NCBI RefSeq assembly: GCF_013003985.1
Contig: NZ_CP053073.1
Coordinates: 3,534,001-3,598,000, forward strand
Source: Usitatibacter palustris
GTDB taxonomy: Bacteria > Pseudomonadota > Gammaproteobacteria > Burkholderiales > Usitatibacteraceae
Reading direction: 5' to 3'
Length of the DNA: 64,000 nt
The notes below the pieces were generated by a model. That model was not told the DNA's origin and searched no databases. It saw nothing but the letters and a program-made list of their open reading frames with translations. This document shows positions 25,850 through 34,882 of the stretch, one piece after another (position 1 is the stretch's first letter; each line of letters starts with the position of its first letter). A program made the translations under genes and the position numbers.

Positions 25850-27292
25850 GTGCCTCCGTTCCTGATGCTCGCCGTCGTCGGCGGATACTTCGCGTTGCTC
25901 CTCGTCGTCGCATGGCGCACCTCCCGGGGTGCCGACAGCGATTCCTTCTTCATCGGCAACCGCTCCAGCCGCTGGGCCGTGGTGGCCTTCGGCATGGTGG
26001 GCACGTCGCTCTCGGGCGTGACGTTCGTGTCCGTGCCCGGCGCCGTGGGGCACGACGCCTTCTCGTACTTCCAGCTGGTCCTGGGGCTCTTCGCGGGTTA
26101 CCTCGTGATCGCGTACGTGCTGCTGCCGGTCTACTACCGCAATCACGTCACGTCGATCTACGATTTCCTCGAGGCACGGCTCGGCCCTGCCTCGCATCGC
26201 ACGGGTGCCGGCTTCTTCATCCTCTCGCGCACCCTTGGGGCGACCGCGCGGCTCTACCTCGTGGTGAACATCCTGCAGGTCGCGATCCTCGATGCGCTGG
26301 GCGTGCCGTTCTGGCTGACCTCGGCGATCTTCGTCGCGATGATCGTGGCCTACACCCTGCAAGGCGGCGTGAAAACGATCGTCTGGACCGACATGCTGCA
26401 GACCACGTGCATGCTGCTGGGCCTGGTCGTGCTCTCCGCCGCGATGCTCTCCAGCCTCGACCTCTCGTTCGGCGAGAGTGTCGCGCGCATGCAGGAGCGT
26501 GGGCTCGCGAAGGTGTTCCACTGGGAGCCGGATGCCGCGTCGTTCTTTCCCAAGCAGTTCGTGGCCGGCATGTTCATCGCCATCGCCATGACGGGCCTCG
26601 ACCAGGAGATGATGCAGAAGAACATCTCGGTGAAGACGCTCGCGGACTCGCAGAAGAACGTCGTGGTGATGGCCACGATCATGATGGGCGTCGTGCTGCT
26701 CTTCCTCTATCTGGGCGGGCTGCTCTACCTCTACGCGCCCGCGGCGGGCGTGACGGCGGCGGGCGATCGCATCCTGCCCGCGGTCGTTCTGGAACACATG
26801 CCCGCGATCGTGCAACTGGTGTTCCTCATCGCGCTCATCTCGGCACTCTTCCCCAGTGCGGACGGAGCGATCACCGCGCTCACATCCATCTTCTGCATCG
26901 ACATCCTGCACATGAAGCGCCGCGCGGATCTCGACGAGGCCGCGCGCACCCGCATCCGCAAGCGCGTGCACATCGCCTTCGCCGTGATCTTCATGGCGCT
27001 GCTGCTGGTGTTCAAGCGTGCCGACAACCCGAGCATGATCGGGCTCATCCTCATGCTGGCTGCCTACACATACGGTCCGCTGCTGGGTATCTTCGCCTTC
27101 GCCATCCTCACGCGGCGCAGCGTCCGTGATGGCTGGGTGCCGGTAGTCGCGTTGGCCGCGCCCGCGATCTGCCTGTGGATCGATGCGAACCAGAAGGCGC
27201 TCTTCGGCGGCTATCGCATCGGTCTCGAGATGCTGGTCGTCAACGGCGCGCTCACGTTCGCGGGCCTGTGGCTCGCTTCGAGAAAGCCTTGA
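25850..27292 (+). CDS. Sodium:solute symporter family protein (SSS)
   Basis: The 480-residue protein starts at GTG 25850. About thirteen helices and SSS-typical segments are present: early GNRSSRW and GTSLSGVTFVSVPG, YDFLEARLG, TGLDQEMMQKNIS, and ALFPSADGAITALTS. It would import a solute driven by sodium. The stop overlaps the TTG start of an HGSNAT/NagX-like acetyltransferase (TTGA). Given the glycan hydrolase and sugar-kinase-like genes that follow, a sugar or amino-sugar is a reasonable cargo, but this is contextual only. Confidence 0.92.
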   Translation: MPPFLMLAVVGGYFALLLVVAWRTSRGADSDSFFIGNRSSRWAVVAFGMVGTSLSGVTFVSVPGAVGHDAFSYFQLVLGLFAGYLVIAYVLLPVYYRNHVTSIYDFLEARLGPASHRTGAGFFILSRTLGATARLYLVVNILQVAILDALGVPFWLTSAIFVAMIVAYTLQGGVKTIVWTDMLQTTCMLLGLVVLSAAMLSSLDLSFGESVARMQERGLAKVFHWEPDAASFFPKQFVAGMFIAIAMTGLDQEMMQKNISVKTLADSQKNVVVMATIMMGVVLLFLYLGGLLYLYAPAAGVTAAGDRILPAVVLEHMPAIVQLVFLIALISALFPSADGAITALTSIFCIDILHMKRRADLDEAARTRIRKRVHIAFAVIFMALLLVFKRADNPSMIGLILMLAAYTYGPLLGIFAFAILTRRSVRDGWVPVVALAAPAICLWIDANQKALFGGYRIGLEMLVVNGALTFAGLWLASRKP

Positions 27293-28404
27293 CCACCCCA
27301 CGCCTCGCCTCGCTCGATGCCTTCCGCGGCTTCGCCATCGCAAGCATGGTGCTGGTCAACAACCCCGGGGACTGGAGCCATCTCTACGCGCCGCTGGCCC
27401 ACGCGAAGTGGGACGGCTGGACCTTCACCGATCTCGTGTTCCCGTTTTTCCTGTTCGCTGCGGGCGTGTCGATGGCGCTCTCGCTCGAGCGACGGACGAA
27501 GGCCGGCGACGACCCGCCGCGCCTGATGGGTTCGATCGCGAAGCGCGCGGCCGTGATCTTCCTCGTGGGGCTCGGATTGAATCTCGTTCCGGCTTTTGAC
27601 CTCTCGACGGTGCGCATCCCCGGTGTGCTGCAGCGTATCGCGCTTTGCATCGTGATTGCCGCGCCGCTCGCGATCTACATTCGCACGGCGGTCGTCGCGG
27701 CGTGGATTGTCGCGTTGTTCCTCGCCTACACCCTGCTCATGCTGTTCGCTCCCGTTCCCGGACCCGATGGCGTGGTCGCGGCCGGCGCGCTCGTACCGGG
27801 CCGCGATTTCGGTGCGTGGCTCGATCGCCTGCTCCTCGACGGCCACCTCTGGGCGCAAGCGAAGACGTGGGATCCCGAAGGACTCGTGAGCACGCTGCCC
27901 GCCGTGGGCAGCACGCTCTTCGGCGTGTTGACGGGTCGCTGGCTTCTCACGGCCGCTGAGGGACTCGGCACATCGGCGCGCCTGACAGCGACCGGCGTCG
28001 CGGCACTTGTCGTCGGCCTGATGCTCGATGCGGCGCTGATGCCGATCAACAAGAATCTGTGGACACCCTCCTACGCGGTGTTCATGACCGGGTGGTCGCT
28101 GGTGGCGTTCGGCGCCTTCCACGCACTGATGGATGGCGCGTCCCCATCCCCTCGCGACTTGTCACGCCGGGTGTTGCTGCCGCTCACGATCTTCGGCATG
28201 AACGCCCTCTTCATCTTCGCGCTGTCGGGACTCGTGGCCCGCATCCTCGCCGCGGCGAAACTCAAGGCGCCGCTGTATGCGCCGTTCCAATCGTCGATCG
28301 CCACGCCGGAGAACGCGTCGCTCGCGTTCGCGATCGCCTTCAGCCTCGTGATGTTCGCGGTTGCCTGGTTCATGTGGAGGCAGCGATGGTTCATCAAGGC
28401 CTGA
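27289..28404 (+). CDS. Heparan-alpha-glucosaminide N-acetyltransferase-like membrane protein (NagX/DUF5009 type)
   Basis: The likely start is TTG 27289, overlapping the symporter stop, giving 371 residues. The N-terminus RLASLDAFRGFAIASMVLVNNPG is the hallmark of the HGSNAT/NagX/DUF1624-type family. There are about ten helices, an early DLVFPFFLFAAGVSM segment and an RIPGVLQRIALC motif. In characterised relatives the enzyme transfers acetyl groups across the membrane to glucosamine residues. Here it sits between a symporter and a lipoprotein glycoside hydrolase. It overlaps the next gene by 19 bp. Confidence 0.85.
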   Translation: MTTPRLASLDAFRGFAIASMVLVNNPGDWSHLYAPLAHAKWDGWTFTDLVFPFFLFAAGVSMALSLERRTKAGDDPPRLMGSIAKRAAVIFLVGLGLNLVPAFDLSTVRIPGVLQRIALCIVIAAPLAIYIRTAVVAAWIVALFLAYTLLMLFAPVPGPDGVVAAGALVPGRDFGAWLDRLLLDGHLWAQAKTWDPEGLVSTLPAVGSTLFGVLTGRWLLTAAEGLGTSARLTATGVAALVVGLMLDAALMPINKNLWTPSYAVFMTGWSLVAFGAFHALMDGASPSPRDLSRRVLLPLTIFGMNALFIFALSGLVARILAAAKLKAPLYAPFQSSIATPENASLAFAIAFSLVMFAVAWFMWRQRWFIKA

Positions 28405-29906
28405 AGCTCCTGGCGTTCGCCGCCGTGCTCCACCTCGCCGGTTGCGCCACGCCGCGCGTGGACGATGGGCCGCCGCCGGCCCCGCGGGAGTTTCGCGCGG
28501 CGTGGGTCGCGTCGGTCGCGAACATCGACTGGCCGAGCAAACCGGGCCTGCCGGTCGCAACACAGAAGGAAGAGATCGTCCGCATCGTCGAGCGCGCGCA
28601 CCGCCTGGGCTTGAACGCGCTCATCGTGCAAGTGCGCCCCGCCGCCGACGCGCTGTATGCAAGCGCCCTCGAGCCGTGGTCGGAGTACCTCACCGGCACG
28701 CAAGGCGTGGCACCCGATCCGTACTACGATCCCCTCGCGCTGTGGATCGCCGAGGCGCACCGCCGCGGCATCGAGCTGCACGCATGGTTCAATCCCTATC
28801 GCGCGAAACATCGGACGGGGAAATCCGCGCTCGCGGCCACGCACCTCGCAAATACATCTCCCGAGCTCGTGAAGAGCTACGGCGAGTACCTGTGGATGGA
28901 CCCGGGCGAACCCGAAGCGGCGCGCCGCACGCTGGAGGTGATCGCGGACGTCGTGCGCCGCTACGACGTCGATGGCGTGCACATCGACGACTACTTCTAT
29001 CCGTACCCGGAGACCGCCCCGGGTGGCGGCGATATCGAGTTTCCCGACGAGCCCGCGTTCGTGGGTTACCGGCTCACGGGCGGCACGCTCGCGCGCGAAG
29101 ACTGGCGCCGCGACAACGTGAACCAGCTCGTCGAGCGCATCAACGCCACGGTGCATCGGGAGAAATCGTGGGTGCGTTTCGGGGTGAGTCCGTTCGGCAT
29201 TGGCAAGCCCGAGCGGCGCCCGGCCGGTGTCGTGGGCTTCAGCCAGTACGACAAGCTCTACGCCGACGTGGAGCTTTGGCTCGCGCGCGGCTGGATGGAC
29301 TACCTCGCGCCGCAGCTCTATTGGGCGATCGACTCGCCGGGTCAGTCCTTCGGCGTGCTCCTCGACTACTGGACCGCGGCAAACACGGCGGGCCGCCACA
29401 TGTGGCCGGGCTTCTTCACGAGCCGCATCGATGCCACCGAGAAATCGTGGACCGTGGACGAGATCGCGAACCAGATCGCCACGGTTCGCTCGCGCAACGT
29501 TCCCGGCCAGATCCACTTCAGCATGGCGGCGTTGATGGAGAATCGCAAAGGCATCGGCGATCGCCTCGCGCAGGCCAATGCGACGCCGGCGCTGGTGCCC
29601 GCGACGCCCTGGCTCGACAACACGCCGCCTATGCCGCCGGACATGCGTGTTCGCGCTGCGCCCGGCGACGCGGAGTCGATCTTGTTGGAGAATGCGTCTC
29701 CGGCGCCGGAGCGTTCCTGGCTGCTGGCGATCTGGATGCGGCACGGGGCGGCGTGGACGTTTCGTGTCGTGCCCGCCACGGATCGCGAGTTTCGTATCGC
29801 AGTCCGGTCCAATGGCGCGCCACTCGAGGCCATCGTCGTTTCGGCCGTCTCGCGGCTCGGCATCGAAAGCACGCGCGTTTCCGTACCCCTGCTCCAACCG
29901 AGGTGA
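28386..29906 (+). CDS. Lipoprotein glycoside hydrolase, GHL10/DUF187 (DigH/YddW-like)
   Basis: The 506-residue product has a lipoprotein signal with lipobox LAGC, giving Cys at about residue 20. The catalytic domain begins EFRAAWVASVANIDWPS and includes NALIVQVRPAADALY, a GIELHAWFNPYR strand, DGVHIDDYFYPYP with the likely acidic catalytic residues, and APQLYWAID, all diagnostic of the GHL10 family. The C-terminal 100 residues resemble a small beta-domain. Escherichia coli DigH (YddW) cleaves peptide-free peptidoglycan glycan strands. By homology this would act in the periplasm on glycan or amino-sugar polymers. Confidence 0.9.
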   Translation: MVHQGLKLLAFAAVLHLAGCATPRVDDGPPPAPREFRAAWVASVANIDWPSKPGLPVATQKEEIVRIVERAHRLGLNALIVQVRPAADALYASALEPWSEYLTGTQGVAPDPYYDPLALWIAEAHRRGIELHAWFNPYRAKHRTGKSALAATHLANTSPELVKSYGEYLWMDPGEPEAARRTLEVIADVVRRYDVDGVHIDDYFYPYPETAPGGGDIEFPDEPAFVGYRLTGGTLAREDWRRDNVNQLVERINATVHREKSWVRFGVSPFGIGKPERRPAGVVGFSQYDKLYADVELWLARGWMDYLAPQLYWAIDSPGQSFGVLLDYWTAANTAGRHMWPGFFTSRIDATEKSWTVDEIANQIATVRSRNVPGQIHFSMAALMENRKGIGDRLAQANATPALVPATPWLDNTPPMPPDMRVRAAPGDAESILLENASPAPERSWLLAIWMRHGAAWTFRVVPATDREFRIAVRSNGAPLEAIVVSAVSRLGIESTRVSVPLLQPR

Positions 29907-29910
29907 AGGC

Positions 29911-30819
29911 TTGAACGACCGGCAACAAACCCTGTTCGGACTCGGCATCGATGCCGGTGGCAGCGAGACGCGCTGGGCACTCGCGGCCGCGCCGGACGAG
30001 ATCGTGGCCGAGGGCGCGGTGCAGGGCATGAGCGCCCTGCAGGTGGGCAAGGGCAACCACGTGCGCGACGCCATGGCCGAGATCGCCGCGGCCGTCGCGA
30101 AGCACGGCACGCCGCATCGCGTGCACGCCGGCGTGACGGGCTTCGGCGAGAACATCGAGACGCTGCGCGGGCTTGTCGCCGCACCGTTCGCCCTCGAAGG
30201 TTCGCACGTCACGCTCGCGAGCGACATGGAGATCGCCTACCTCGACCTCTTCGCGCCCGGCGAGGGCTACATGGTCTACGCCGGCACGGGCTCGGTCGCG
30301 GCTTTCATCGACGCCGAGGGCACGCTGCATCGCGCGGGCGGACGCGGTGTCGTCGTGGACGACGGCGGCAGCGGATTCTGGATCGCGCGCGAAGCGATGC
30401 GCCGCGTGTGGCGCCTGGAAGATGAAGCGCCGGGGAGCTGGCGCGCTTCACCGATGGCGTGCGCGCTCTTCGACGCGGTGGGCGGTTCGGACTGGGCGAA
30501 CTCGCGCGAGTACATCTATGCGCGCGACCGCGGCTCGGTGGGTCGGCTGGCACTCGCCGTAGCGAAGACCGCGAATGACGATCCGGCGGCGCGCGAGATC
30601 CTCATGGCCGCGGGCGTCGAGCTCGCGCGCCTGGCAAAGGCGATGACGCAACGCTACGGGCCGCGGCCCGTGGTGCTGGCGGGGCGCGCCGCGGAGCTCC
30701 ACCCGCTCGTTCCGGAGACGATGCGCTCGTCACTGCCCGCCGACTTCCCTCTCACGTTCCGCGCCGCCCGAGGCCAACGCGCCGCCGCACGCATCGCGCT
30801 GAAGAAGGCGCTCGCATGA
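29911..30819 (+). CDS. BadF/BadG/BcrA/BcrD ATPase family, N-acetylglucosamine kinase-like
   Basis: TTG 29911 has GAGGTGAAGG just upstream and gives 302 residues. The ASKHA nucleotide-binding motifs are present: phosphate-1 GIDAGGSETRW, connect-1 VTGFGE, phosphate-2 MVYAGTGSVA, and GGSGFWIAREA. The length and GRGVVVDDGGSGFWI pattern fit the amino-sugar kinase branch (eukaryotic NAGK-like) rather than the benzoyl-CoA reductase activators, which carry a Cys-ligated cluster not seen here. It follows the glycoside hydrolase by 4 bp and overlaps the DMT permease (ATGA). It likely phosphorylates a salvaged amino sugar. Confidence 0.85.
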   Translation: MNDRQQTLFGLGIDAGGSETRWALAAAPDEIVAEGAVQGMSALQVGKGNHVRDAMAEIAAAVAKHGTPHRVHAGVTGFGENIETLRGLVAAPFALEGSHVTLASDMEIAYLDLFAPGEGYMVYAGTGSVAAFIDAEGTLHRAGGRGVVVDDGGSGFWIAREAMRRVWRLEDEAPGSWRASPMACALFDAVGGSDWANSREYIYARDRGSVGRLALAVAKTANDDPAAREILMAAGVELARLAKAMTQRYGPRPVVLAGRAAELHPLVPETMRSSLPADFPLTFRAARGQRAAARIALKKALA

Positions 30820-31685
30820 CCTCCTCGTGGATGCTCGTCGCGGGCTTCTTCTTCGCGGGGATGGGCGTGTTCGTGAAGCTGGGCAGCACGCATTTCGGCG
30901 CGGCCGAGATGGCGTTCTACCGATCCGTATTCACGCTGCTGGTCGTGATCGGCATGATCGGCTGGGCGCGCGGAACGATCTGGAGTGCGCACCTGGGTAC
31001 GCACATCTTGCGCGGCGTGGGAGGCGCGGTCTCGCTCGTGGGCTTCTTCTATGCGCTGTCGAAGCTTCCGGTGGCCACCGCGCAGACGCTGAACTACACC
31101 TCACCGCTGTTCCTCGCCATCGCCACGACGGTGGTGCTGGGCGAGCGCTTCTCGGCCTGGCTGGTCTTCGCCATCATGCTGGGCTTCGCGGGTGTGGCGA
31201 TGCTGCTCGGCCCCACATTCGACAGCGGCCAGCAGGGTGCCGCGATGATCGGCCTCTTCTCGGGCGTGACGGCGTCGTGGGCCTACCTCGCCGTTCGCAC
31301 GTTGGGCCGGCTGGGCGAGCCCGATACGAGGGTGGTCTTCTGGTTCGGCGCGATCTCCACCGTGATCTGCGCCACGTGGCAACTCGCTACCGACACCTTC
31401 CATGCCGTTCGGTGGGACAACGCCTGGATCATCTTCGGCATCGGCCTTTGCGGCACGCTCGGCCAACTCTGCATGACGCGCGCCTACCGCACCGGCAACA
31501 CGCTGGTGGTGGGCTCGTTTTCGTACTCGACCATCGTCTTCGCGTCCCTCGCTACACTGGCGATCTGGCAGGAGGTGCTGAGCCCGTGGGAGTGGGCCGG
31601 CATGGGAATCATCATCGCGAGCGGTATCCTCGCGATGCGTGTCGAGAAGAAGGAACAGATCGAGGAAGCCGGATTCGAAAGTTGA
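30816..31685 (+). CDS. EamA/DMT-family permease
   Basis: The 289-residue protein has ten predicted helices in two EamA repeats, with ALSKLPVATAQTLNYTSPLF and LGERFSAW in the first and the weaker MTRAYRTGNTLVVGSFSYS copy in the second. It starts inside the kinase stop codon (ATGA), so it is part of the same operon. DMT permeases move metabolites such as amino acids or nucleotide sugars, usually outward; the cargo is not predictable here. Confidence 0.9.
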   Translation: MTSSWMLVAGFFFAGMGVFVKLGSTHFGAAEMAFYRSVFTLLVVIGMIGWARGTIWSAHLGTHILRGVGGAVSLVGFFYALSKLPVATAQTLNYTSPLFLAIATTVVLGERFSAWLVFAIMLGFAGVAMLLGPTFDSGQQGAAMIGLFSGVTASWAYLAVRTLGRLGEPDTRVVFWFGAISTVICATWQLATDTFHAVRWDNAWIIFGIGLCGTLGQLCMTRAYRTGNTLVVGSFSYSTIVFASLATLAIWQEVLSPWEWAGMGIIIASGILAMRVEKKEQIEEAGFES

Positions 31686-31688
31686 GAG

Positions 31689-32540
31689 ATGCTGATCACC
31701 ACTGAAAAACTTGCGCAGCACCTGGATGACCCCGAGTGGATCATCTTCGACACGCGTCACGACCTGATGGACCCGGCTCGCGGACCGCGCGTATACGCCG
31801 AGGGCCACATTCCGGGCGCGTACTTCATGCACGTCGACCACGATCTCTCCGGAGTGAAGACCGGCAAGAACGGCCGGCATCCGCTGCCCGACATCGATGC
31901 GCTGGTCGCGAAGCTCAATTGTTGCGGGCTCGCACCCGCTCGCCAGGTCGCGATCTACGACGACATGGGCGGCAACTGGGCGATGCGCCTGTGGTGGCTG
32001 CTGCGCTGGCTGGGTCACGACGCGGTCGCCGTGCTCGACGGACAGTTCCCGCTGTGGGTGAAGGAAGGCCGGCCCGTCACGAAGGACGTCCCGCCTCCGC
32101 GCGCGGGCTCGTTCGTGCCGCGCGTTCGCGATGGCGCCACGGTCAACGCGCGCGACGTCAACGTCATGCGCAGCGCGCCTGGCGTGAAGGTAATCGATGC
32201 GCGCGCCACCGAGCGCTATGAAGGCCGCGTCGAGCCGATCGATCCGGTCGCGGGCCACATTCCCGGCACCGCGAATCGCTTCTGGCAAAAGAATCTCGCC
32301 GCCGATGGCCGCTTCAAGTCGCCCGATGTCCTGCGCGATGAATACGCGAAGCTCCTCGGCAGCGTGACGCCGGACCAAGCGGTGCACCTGTGCGGCTCGG
32401 GCGTGACGGCATGCCACAACATTTTCGCCATGGAGCTCGCCGGCCTCGCGGGCTCCCGCCTCTATCCGGGCTCGTGGAGCGAGTGGTGCGCGGATCCTTC
32501 GCGTCCGGTCGCCCAAGGCCCTCAAGACAACGCAAACTGA
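31689..32540 (+). CDS. sseA: Sulfurtransferase, two-rhodanese-domain (thiosulfate/3-mercaptopyruvate type)
   Basis: The 283-residue protein has two rhodanese domains: an inactive N-terminal one (FDTRHDLMDP, GHIPGAYFMHVDHDLS) and a catalytic C-terminal one with Cys235 in the loop CGSGVTA. That loop (CGSGVTAC) is typical of 3-mercaptopyruvate sulfurtransferases, whereas thiosulfate sulfurtransferases usually have CRKGVTA. It would transfer sulfane sulfur to cyanide or thiols in the cytoplasm. It begins 4 bp after the DMT permease and 10 bp before the S9 peptidase, so transcription may be shared. Confidence 0.9.
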   Translation: MLITTEKLAQHLDDPEWIIFDTRHDLMDPARGPRVYAEGHIPGAYFMHVDHDLSGVKTGKNGRHPLPDIDALVAKLNCCGLAPARQVAIYDDMGGNWAMRLWWLLRWLGHDAVAVLDGQFPLWVKEGRPVTKDVPPPRAGSFVPRVRDGATVNARDVNVMRSAPGVKVIDARATERYEGRVEPIDPVAGHIPGTANRFWQKNLAADGRFKSPDVLRDEYAKLLGSVTPDQAVHLCGSGVTACHNIFAMELAGLAGSRLYPGSWSEWCADPSRPVAQGPQDNAN

Positions 32541-32550
32541 ACCGATAAAC

Positions 32551-34506
32551 ATGAACAACTTCTCGCGCTCGCTACTTGCAGTCCTCGCCGTCGCCACCCT
32601 GCCCGCTCTCGGCCAGGACATCCTCAAGCCCAAGGACACCCTCATCGTCGATGGCTTGCCGGCGATTCCGCTCGACGTCGCGAAAAAGATCACGGCGTAC
32701 TCCGAGGTGAAGCCCAGCCTGCTGCTCGGCTGGCATCCGATCCGCCGCGAGATGCTGGTTCGCCAGCGGCTCACCAACACGAACCAGGTGCATCGCGTGG
32801 CCGAGCCGGGCGCCAAGCCCGAGCCGCTCACCGATTTTCCGGACGCGGTGAACGGCGCGACCTACCAGCCGACGACGGGCGACTACTTCCTCTTCCCGCG
32901 CGGCACGGGCGGCAACGAAGTCTTTCGCGGTTATCGCTTCGATCTCGCCACCAAGGCGGTGACGCCGATCACGCCCGACGGCGAGCGCTCCGGCGGCTTC
33001 GCGTGGTCGCCCAAGGGCGATCGCGTCGTGTTCACCACGCAACCGGTCGACAAGACGAGCACCGATCGCATCGCGCGCACCACGGTCTACACGGTCGATC
33101 CGCTCAAGCCGGAATCGCAGAGGGTTCTTGCGCGCCTCGAAGGTGGCGGTTGGTTCGGCTGGCGTTTCTCGGAGGATGGCCGGGCACTGGCCTTCATCGA
33201 GTACAAGAGCGCGAACGAAAGCTACGTGTGGATCATGGATGTCGCGACCGGCAAGCGGCGCATGGTCACGAAGCCGCAGAAGGACACGCAGGTCTGGTAC
33301 GGCACGCTGCGCTGGTCGAAGGACAACAAGGGCCTCTATGTCCTGACCGATCGGGGCAATGAATTCAAGCAGCTCGCGTACATCACGCTCGCCACCGGCA
33401 AGGAAGTCGCGCTCACCAAGCACGTGTTCGACATCGACGACTACGAGGTCTCGTTCGACGCGAACCGCATCGCCTACGTGACCAACGAGCGCGGCTCGCA
33501 CGTGCTGCGCTTCTTCGACATGGCCGCGCGCAAGGAGCTCACACGCCCGCCGCTCTTCGATGGCGTGATCACGGATCTCTCCTGGCGCCGCAAGTCCGAG
33601 GAGGTGGGCTTCACGGTGACCTCCGCGCGTTCCTCGGGTGACGTGTTCTCCTACGACCTCAAGGCCAACAAGGTCACGCGCTGGACCAATGGGAACAACC
33701 CGGCGCTCAACACGAGCGAGTTCTCCGAGCCGCGCCTCGTCAAGTGGAAGAGCTTCGACAACCTGGAGATCTCGGGCTTCCACTACCCTCCGCCGGCGAA
33801 GTTCACGGGCAAGCGGCCGGTGGTCGTCCAGGTGCATGGCGGCCCCGAAGGGCAGACGCGCGCGGGCTTCATCGGGCGCAACAACTACTACCTCAACGAC
33901 CTGGGCATCGCGCTGATCTTCCCGAACGTGCGCGGATCAACGGGCTTCGGCAAGACCTTCCTCAAGCTCGACAACGGGCGCCTGCGCGAGGATTCGGTGA
34001 AGGACCTCGGCGCGCTCATCGACTGGATCAAGACGCAGCCCGACCTGGATGCCGACAAGGTGCTCGTCGTTGGTGGCAGCTACGGCGGCTACATGGCGCT
34101 CGCTTCCTCCGTGCTGCTCACCGATCGCATCGCCGGCGCAATCAGCACGGTGGGTATCTCCAACTTCGTCACGTTCCTCGAGCGCACGGAAACCTATCGC
34201 CGTGACCTTCGGCGCGTGGAGTACGGCGACGAGCGCGATCCGGACATGCGCAAGTTCCTCGAGAGCATCTCGCCGCTCAACCGCGCGAACGAGATCAAGA
34301 AGCCGCTCTTCGTGATCCAGGGCTTCAACGACCCGCGCGTTCCGTACACCGAGGCCGAGCAGATCGTGGCCGCCCTCAAGAAGACCGGCACGCCCGTGTG
34401 GTTCCTCATGGCGAAGGACGAGGGACACGGCTTCGCGAAGCGCGACAACGCGGACTTCGCGTTCGCCGCGCAGACGGAGTTCGCGCGCGCAATGCTGCTC
34501 AAGTAG
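32551..34506 (+). CDS. S9 family serine peptidase (prolyl oligopeptidase/acylaminoacyl-peptidase type)
   Basis: The 651-residue protein has an N-terminal signal peptide (LLAVLAVATLPALG), a beta-propeller region of TolB-like WD repeats (about 50-380), and a C-terminal alpha/beta-hydrolase domain. The catalytic triad is visible: Ser510 in GGSYGGYMA, Asp594 in GFNDPRVP and His626 in DEGHGF. The propeller gates access so that only peptides enter. The signal indicates periplasmic peptide degradation. The lengths of both domains match the family. Confidence 0.93.
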   Translation: MNNFSRSLLAVLAVATLPALGQDILKPKDTLIVDGLPAIPLDVAKKITAYSEVKPSLLLGWHPIRREMLVRQRLTNTNQVHRVAEPGAKPEPLTDFPDAVNGATYQPTTGDYFLFPRGTGGNEVFRGYRFDLATKAVTPITPDGERSGGFAWSPKGDRVVFTTQPVDKTSTDRIARTTVYTVDPLKPESQRVLARLEGGGWFGWRFSEDGRALAFIEYKSANESYVWIMDVATGKRRMVTKPQKDTQVWYGTLRWSKDNKGLYVLTDRGNEFKQLAYITLATGKEVALTKHVFDIDDYEVSFDANRIAYVTNERGSHVLRFFDMAARKELTRPPLFDGVITDLSWRRKSEEVGFTVTSARSSGDVFSYDLKANKVTRWTNGNNPALNTSEFSEPRLVKWKSFDNLEISGFHYPPPAKFTGKRPVVVQVHGGPEGQTRAGFIGRNNYYLNDLGIALIFPNVRGSTGFGKTFLKLDNGRLREDSVKDLGALIDWIKTQPDLDADKVLVVGGSYGGYMALASSVLLTDRIAGAISTVGISNFVTFLERTETYRRDLRRVEYGDERDPDMRKFLESISPLNRANEIKKPLFVIQGFNDPRVPYTEAEQIVAALKKTGTPVWFLMAKDEGHGFAKRDNADFAFAAQTEFARAMLLK

Positions 34507-34510
34507 AAGC

Positions 34511-34879
34511 GTGGCCGCCGACCTGATCCTGGTCGTCCATGCGGCCTTCGTCCTGTTCGTCGTGGCGTCGTTGCCGGCCATCTGGGTCGGCGCGGCGTTC
34601 GGCTGGCGCTGGGTGCGCAACCGCTGGTTTCGCGGGCTTCACCTCGCGGCCATCGCCTTCGTCGTGATCGAGACGGTGCTCGGCTTCATGTGCCCGCTCA
34701 CGATCTGGGAAGACGCCCTGCGCGGCACCAGTGACGAGCGCGGCTTCATCGCGCGCTGGGTCCACGGTTGGCTTTTCTATCAGTGGCCGCCCTGGGTGTT
34801 CAACGCGATCTACATCGCGTTCGGCCTGGCGGTGGCGCTCACCTGGTTCCTGCTGCCCCCGCGCAAGCGCGGGGCGTAA
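34511..34879 (+). CDS. DUF2784 membrane protein
   Basis: The 122-residue protein starts at GTG 34511, only 4 bp after the S9 peptidase stop. It has four predicted helices and the family-typical segments LVVHAAFVLFVV, FRGLHLAAIAFVVIETVLGFMCPLT-like run and a conserved GF.....HGWLFYQWPPWVFN stretch. The function of DUF2784 is unknown. It ends 3 bp from the convergent receiver-domain gene. Confidence 0.88.
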   Translation: MAADLILVVHAAFVLFVVASLPAIWVGAAFGWRWVRNRWFRGLHLAAIAFVVIETVLGFMCPLTIWEDALRGTSDERGFIARWVHGWLFYQWPPWVFNAIYIAFGLAVALTWFLLPPRKRGA

Positions 34880-34882
34880 ACC

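Noticed and set aside
28071..30227. 718-codon open frame antisense to the DigH-like and kinase genes
   Set aside because: No recognisable domains and extreme Arg/His content; the sense frames carry intact motifs.
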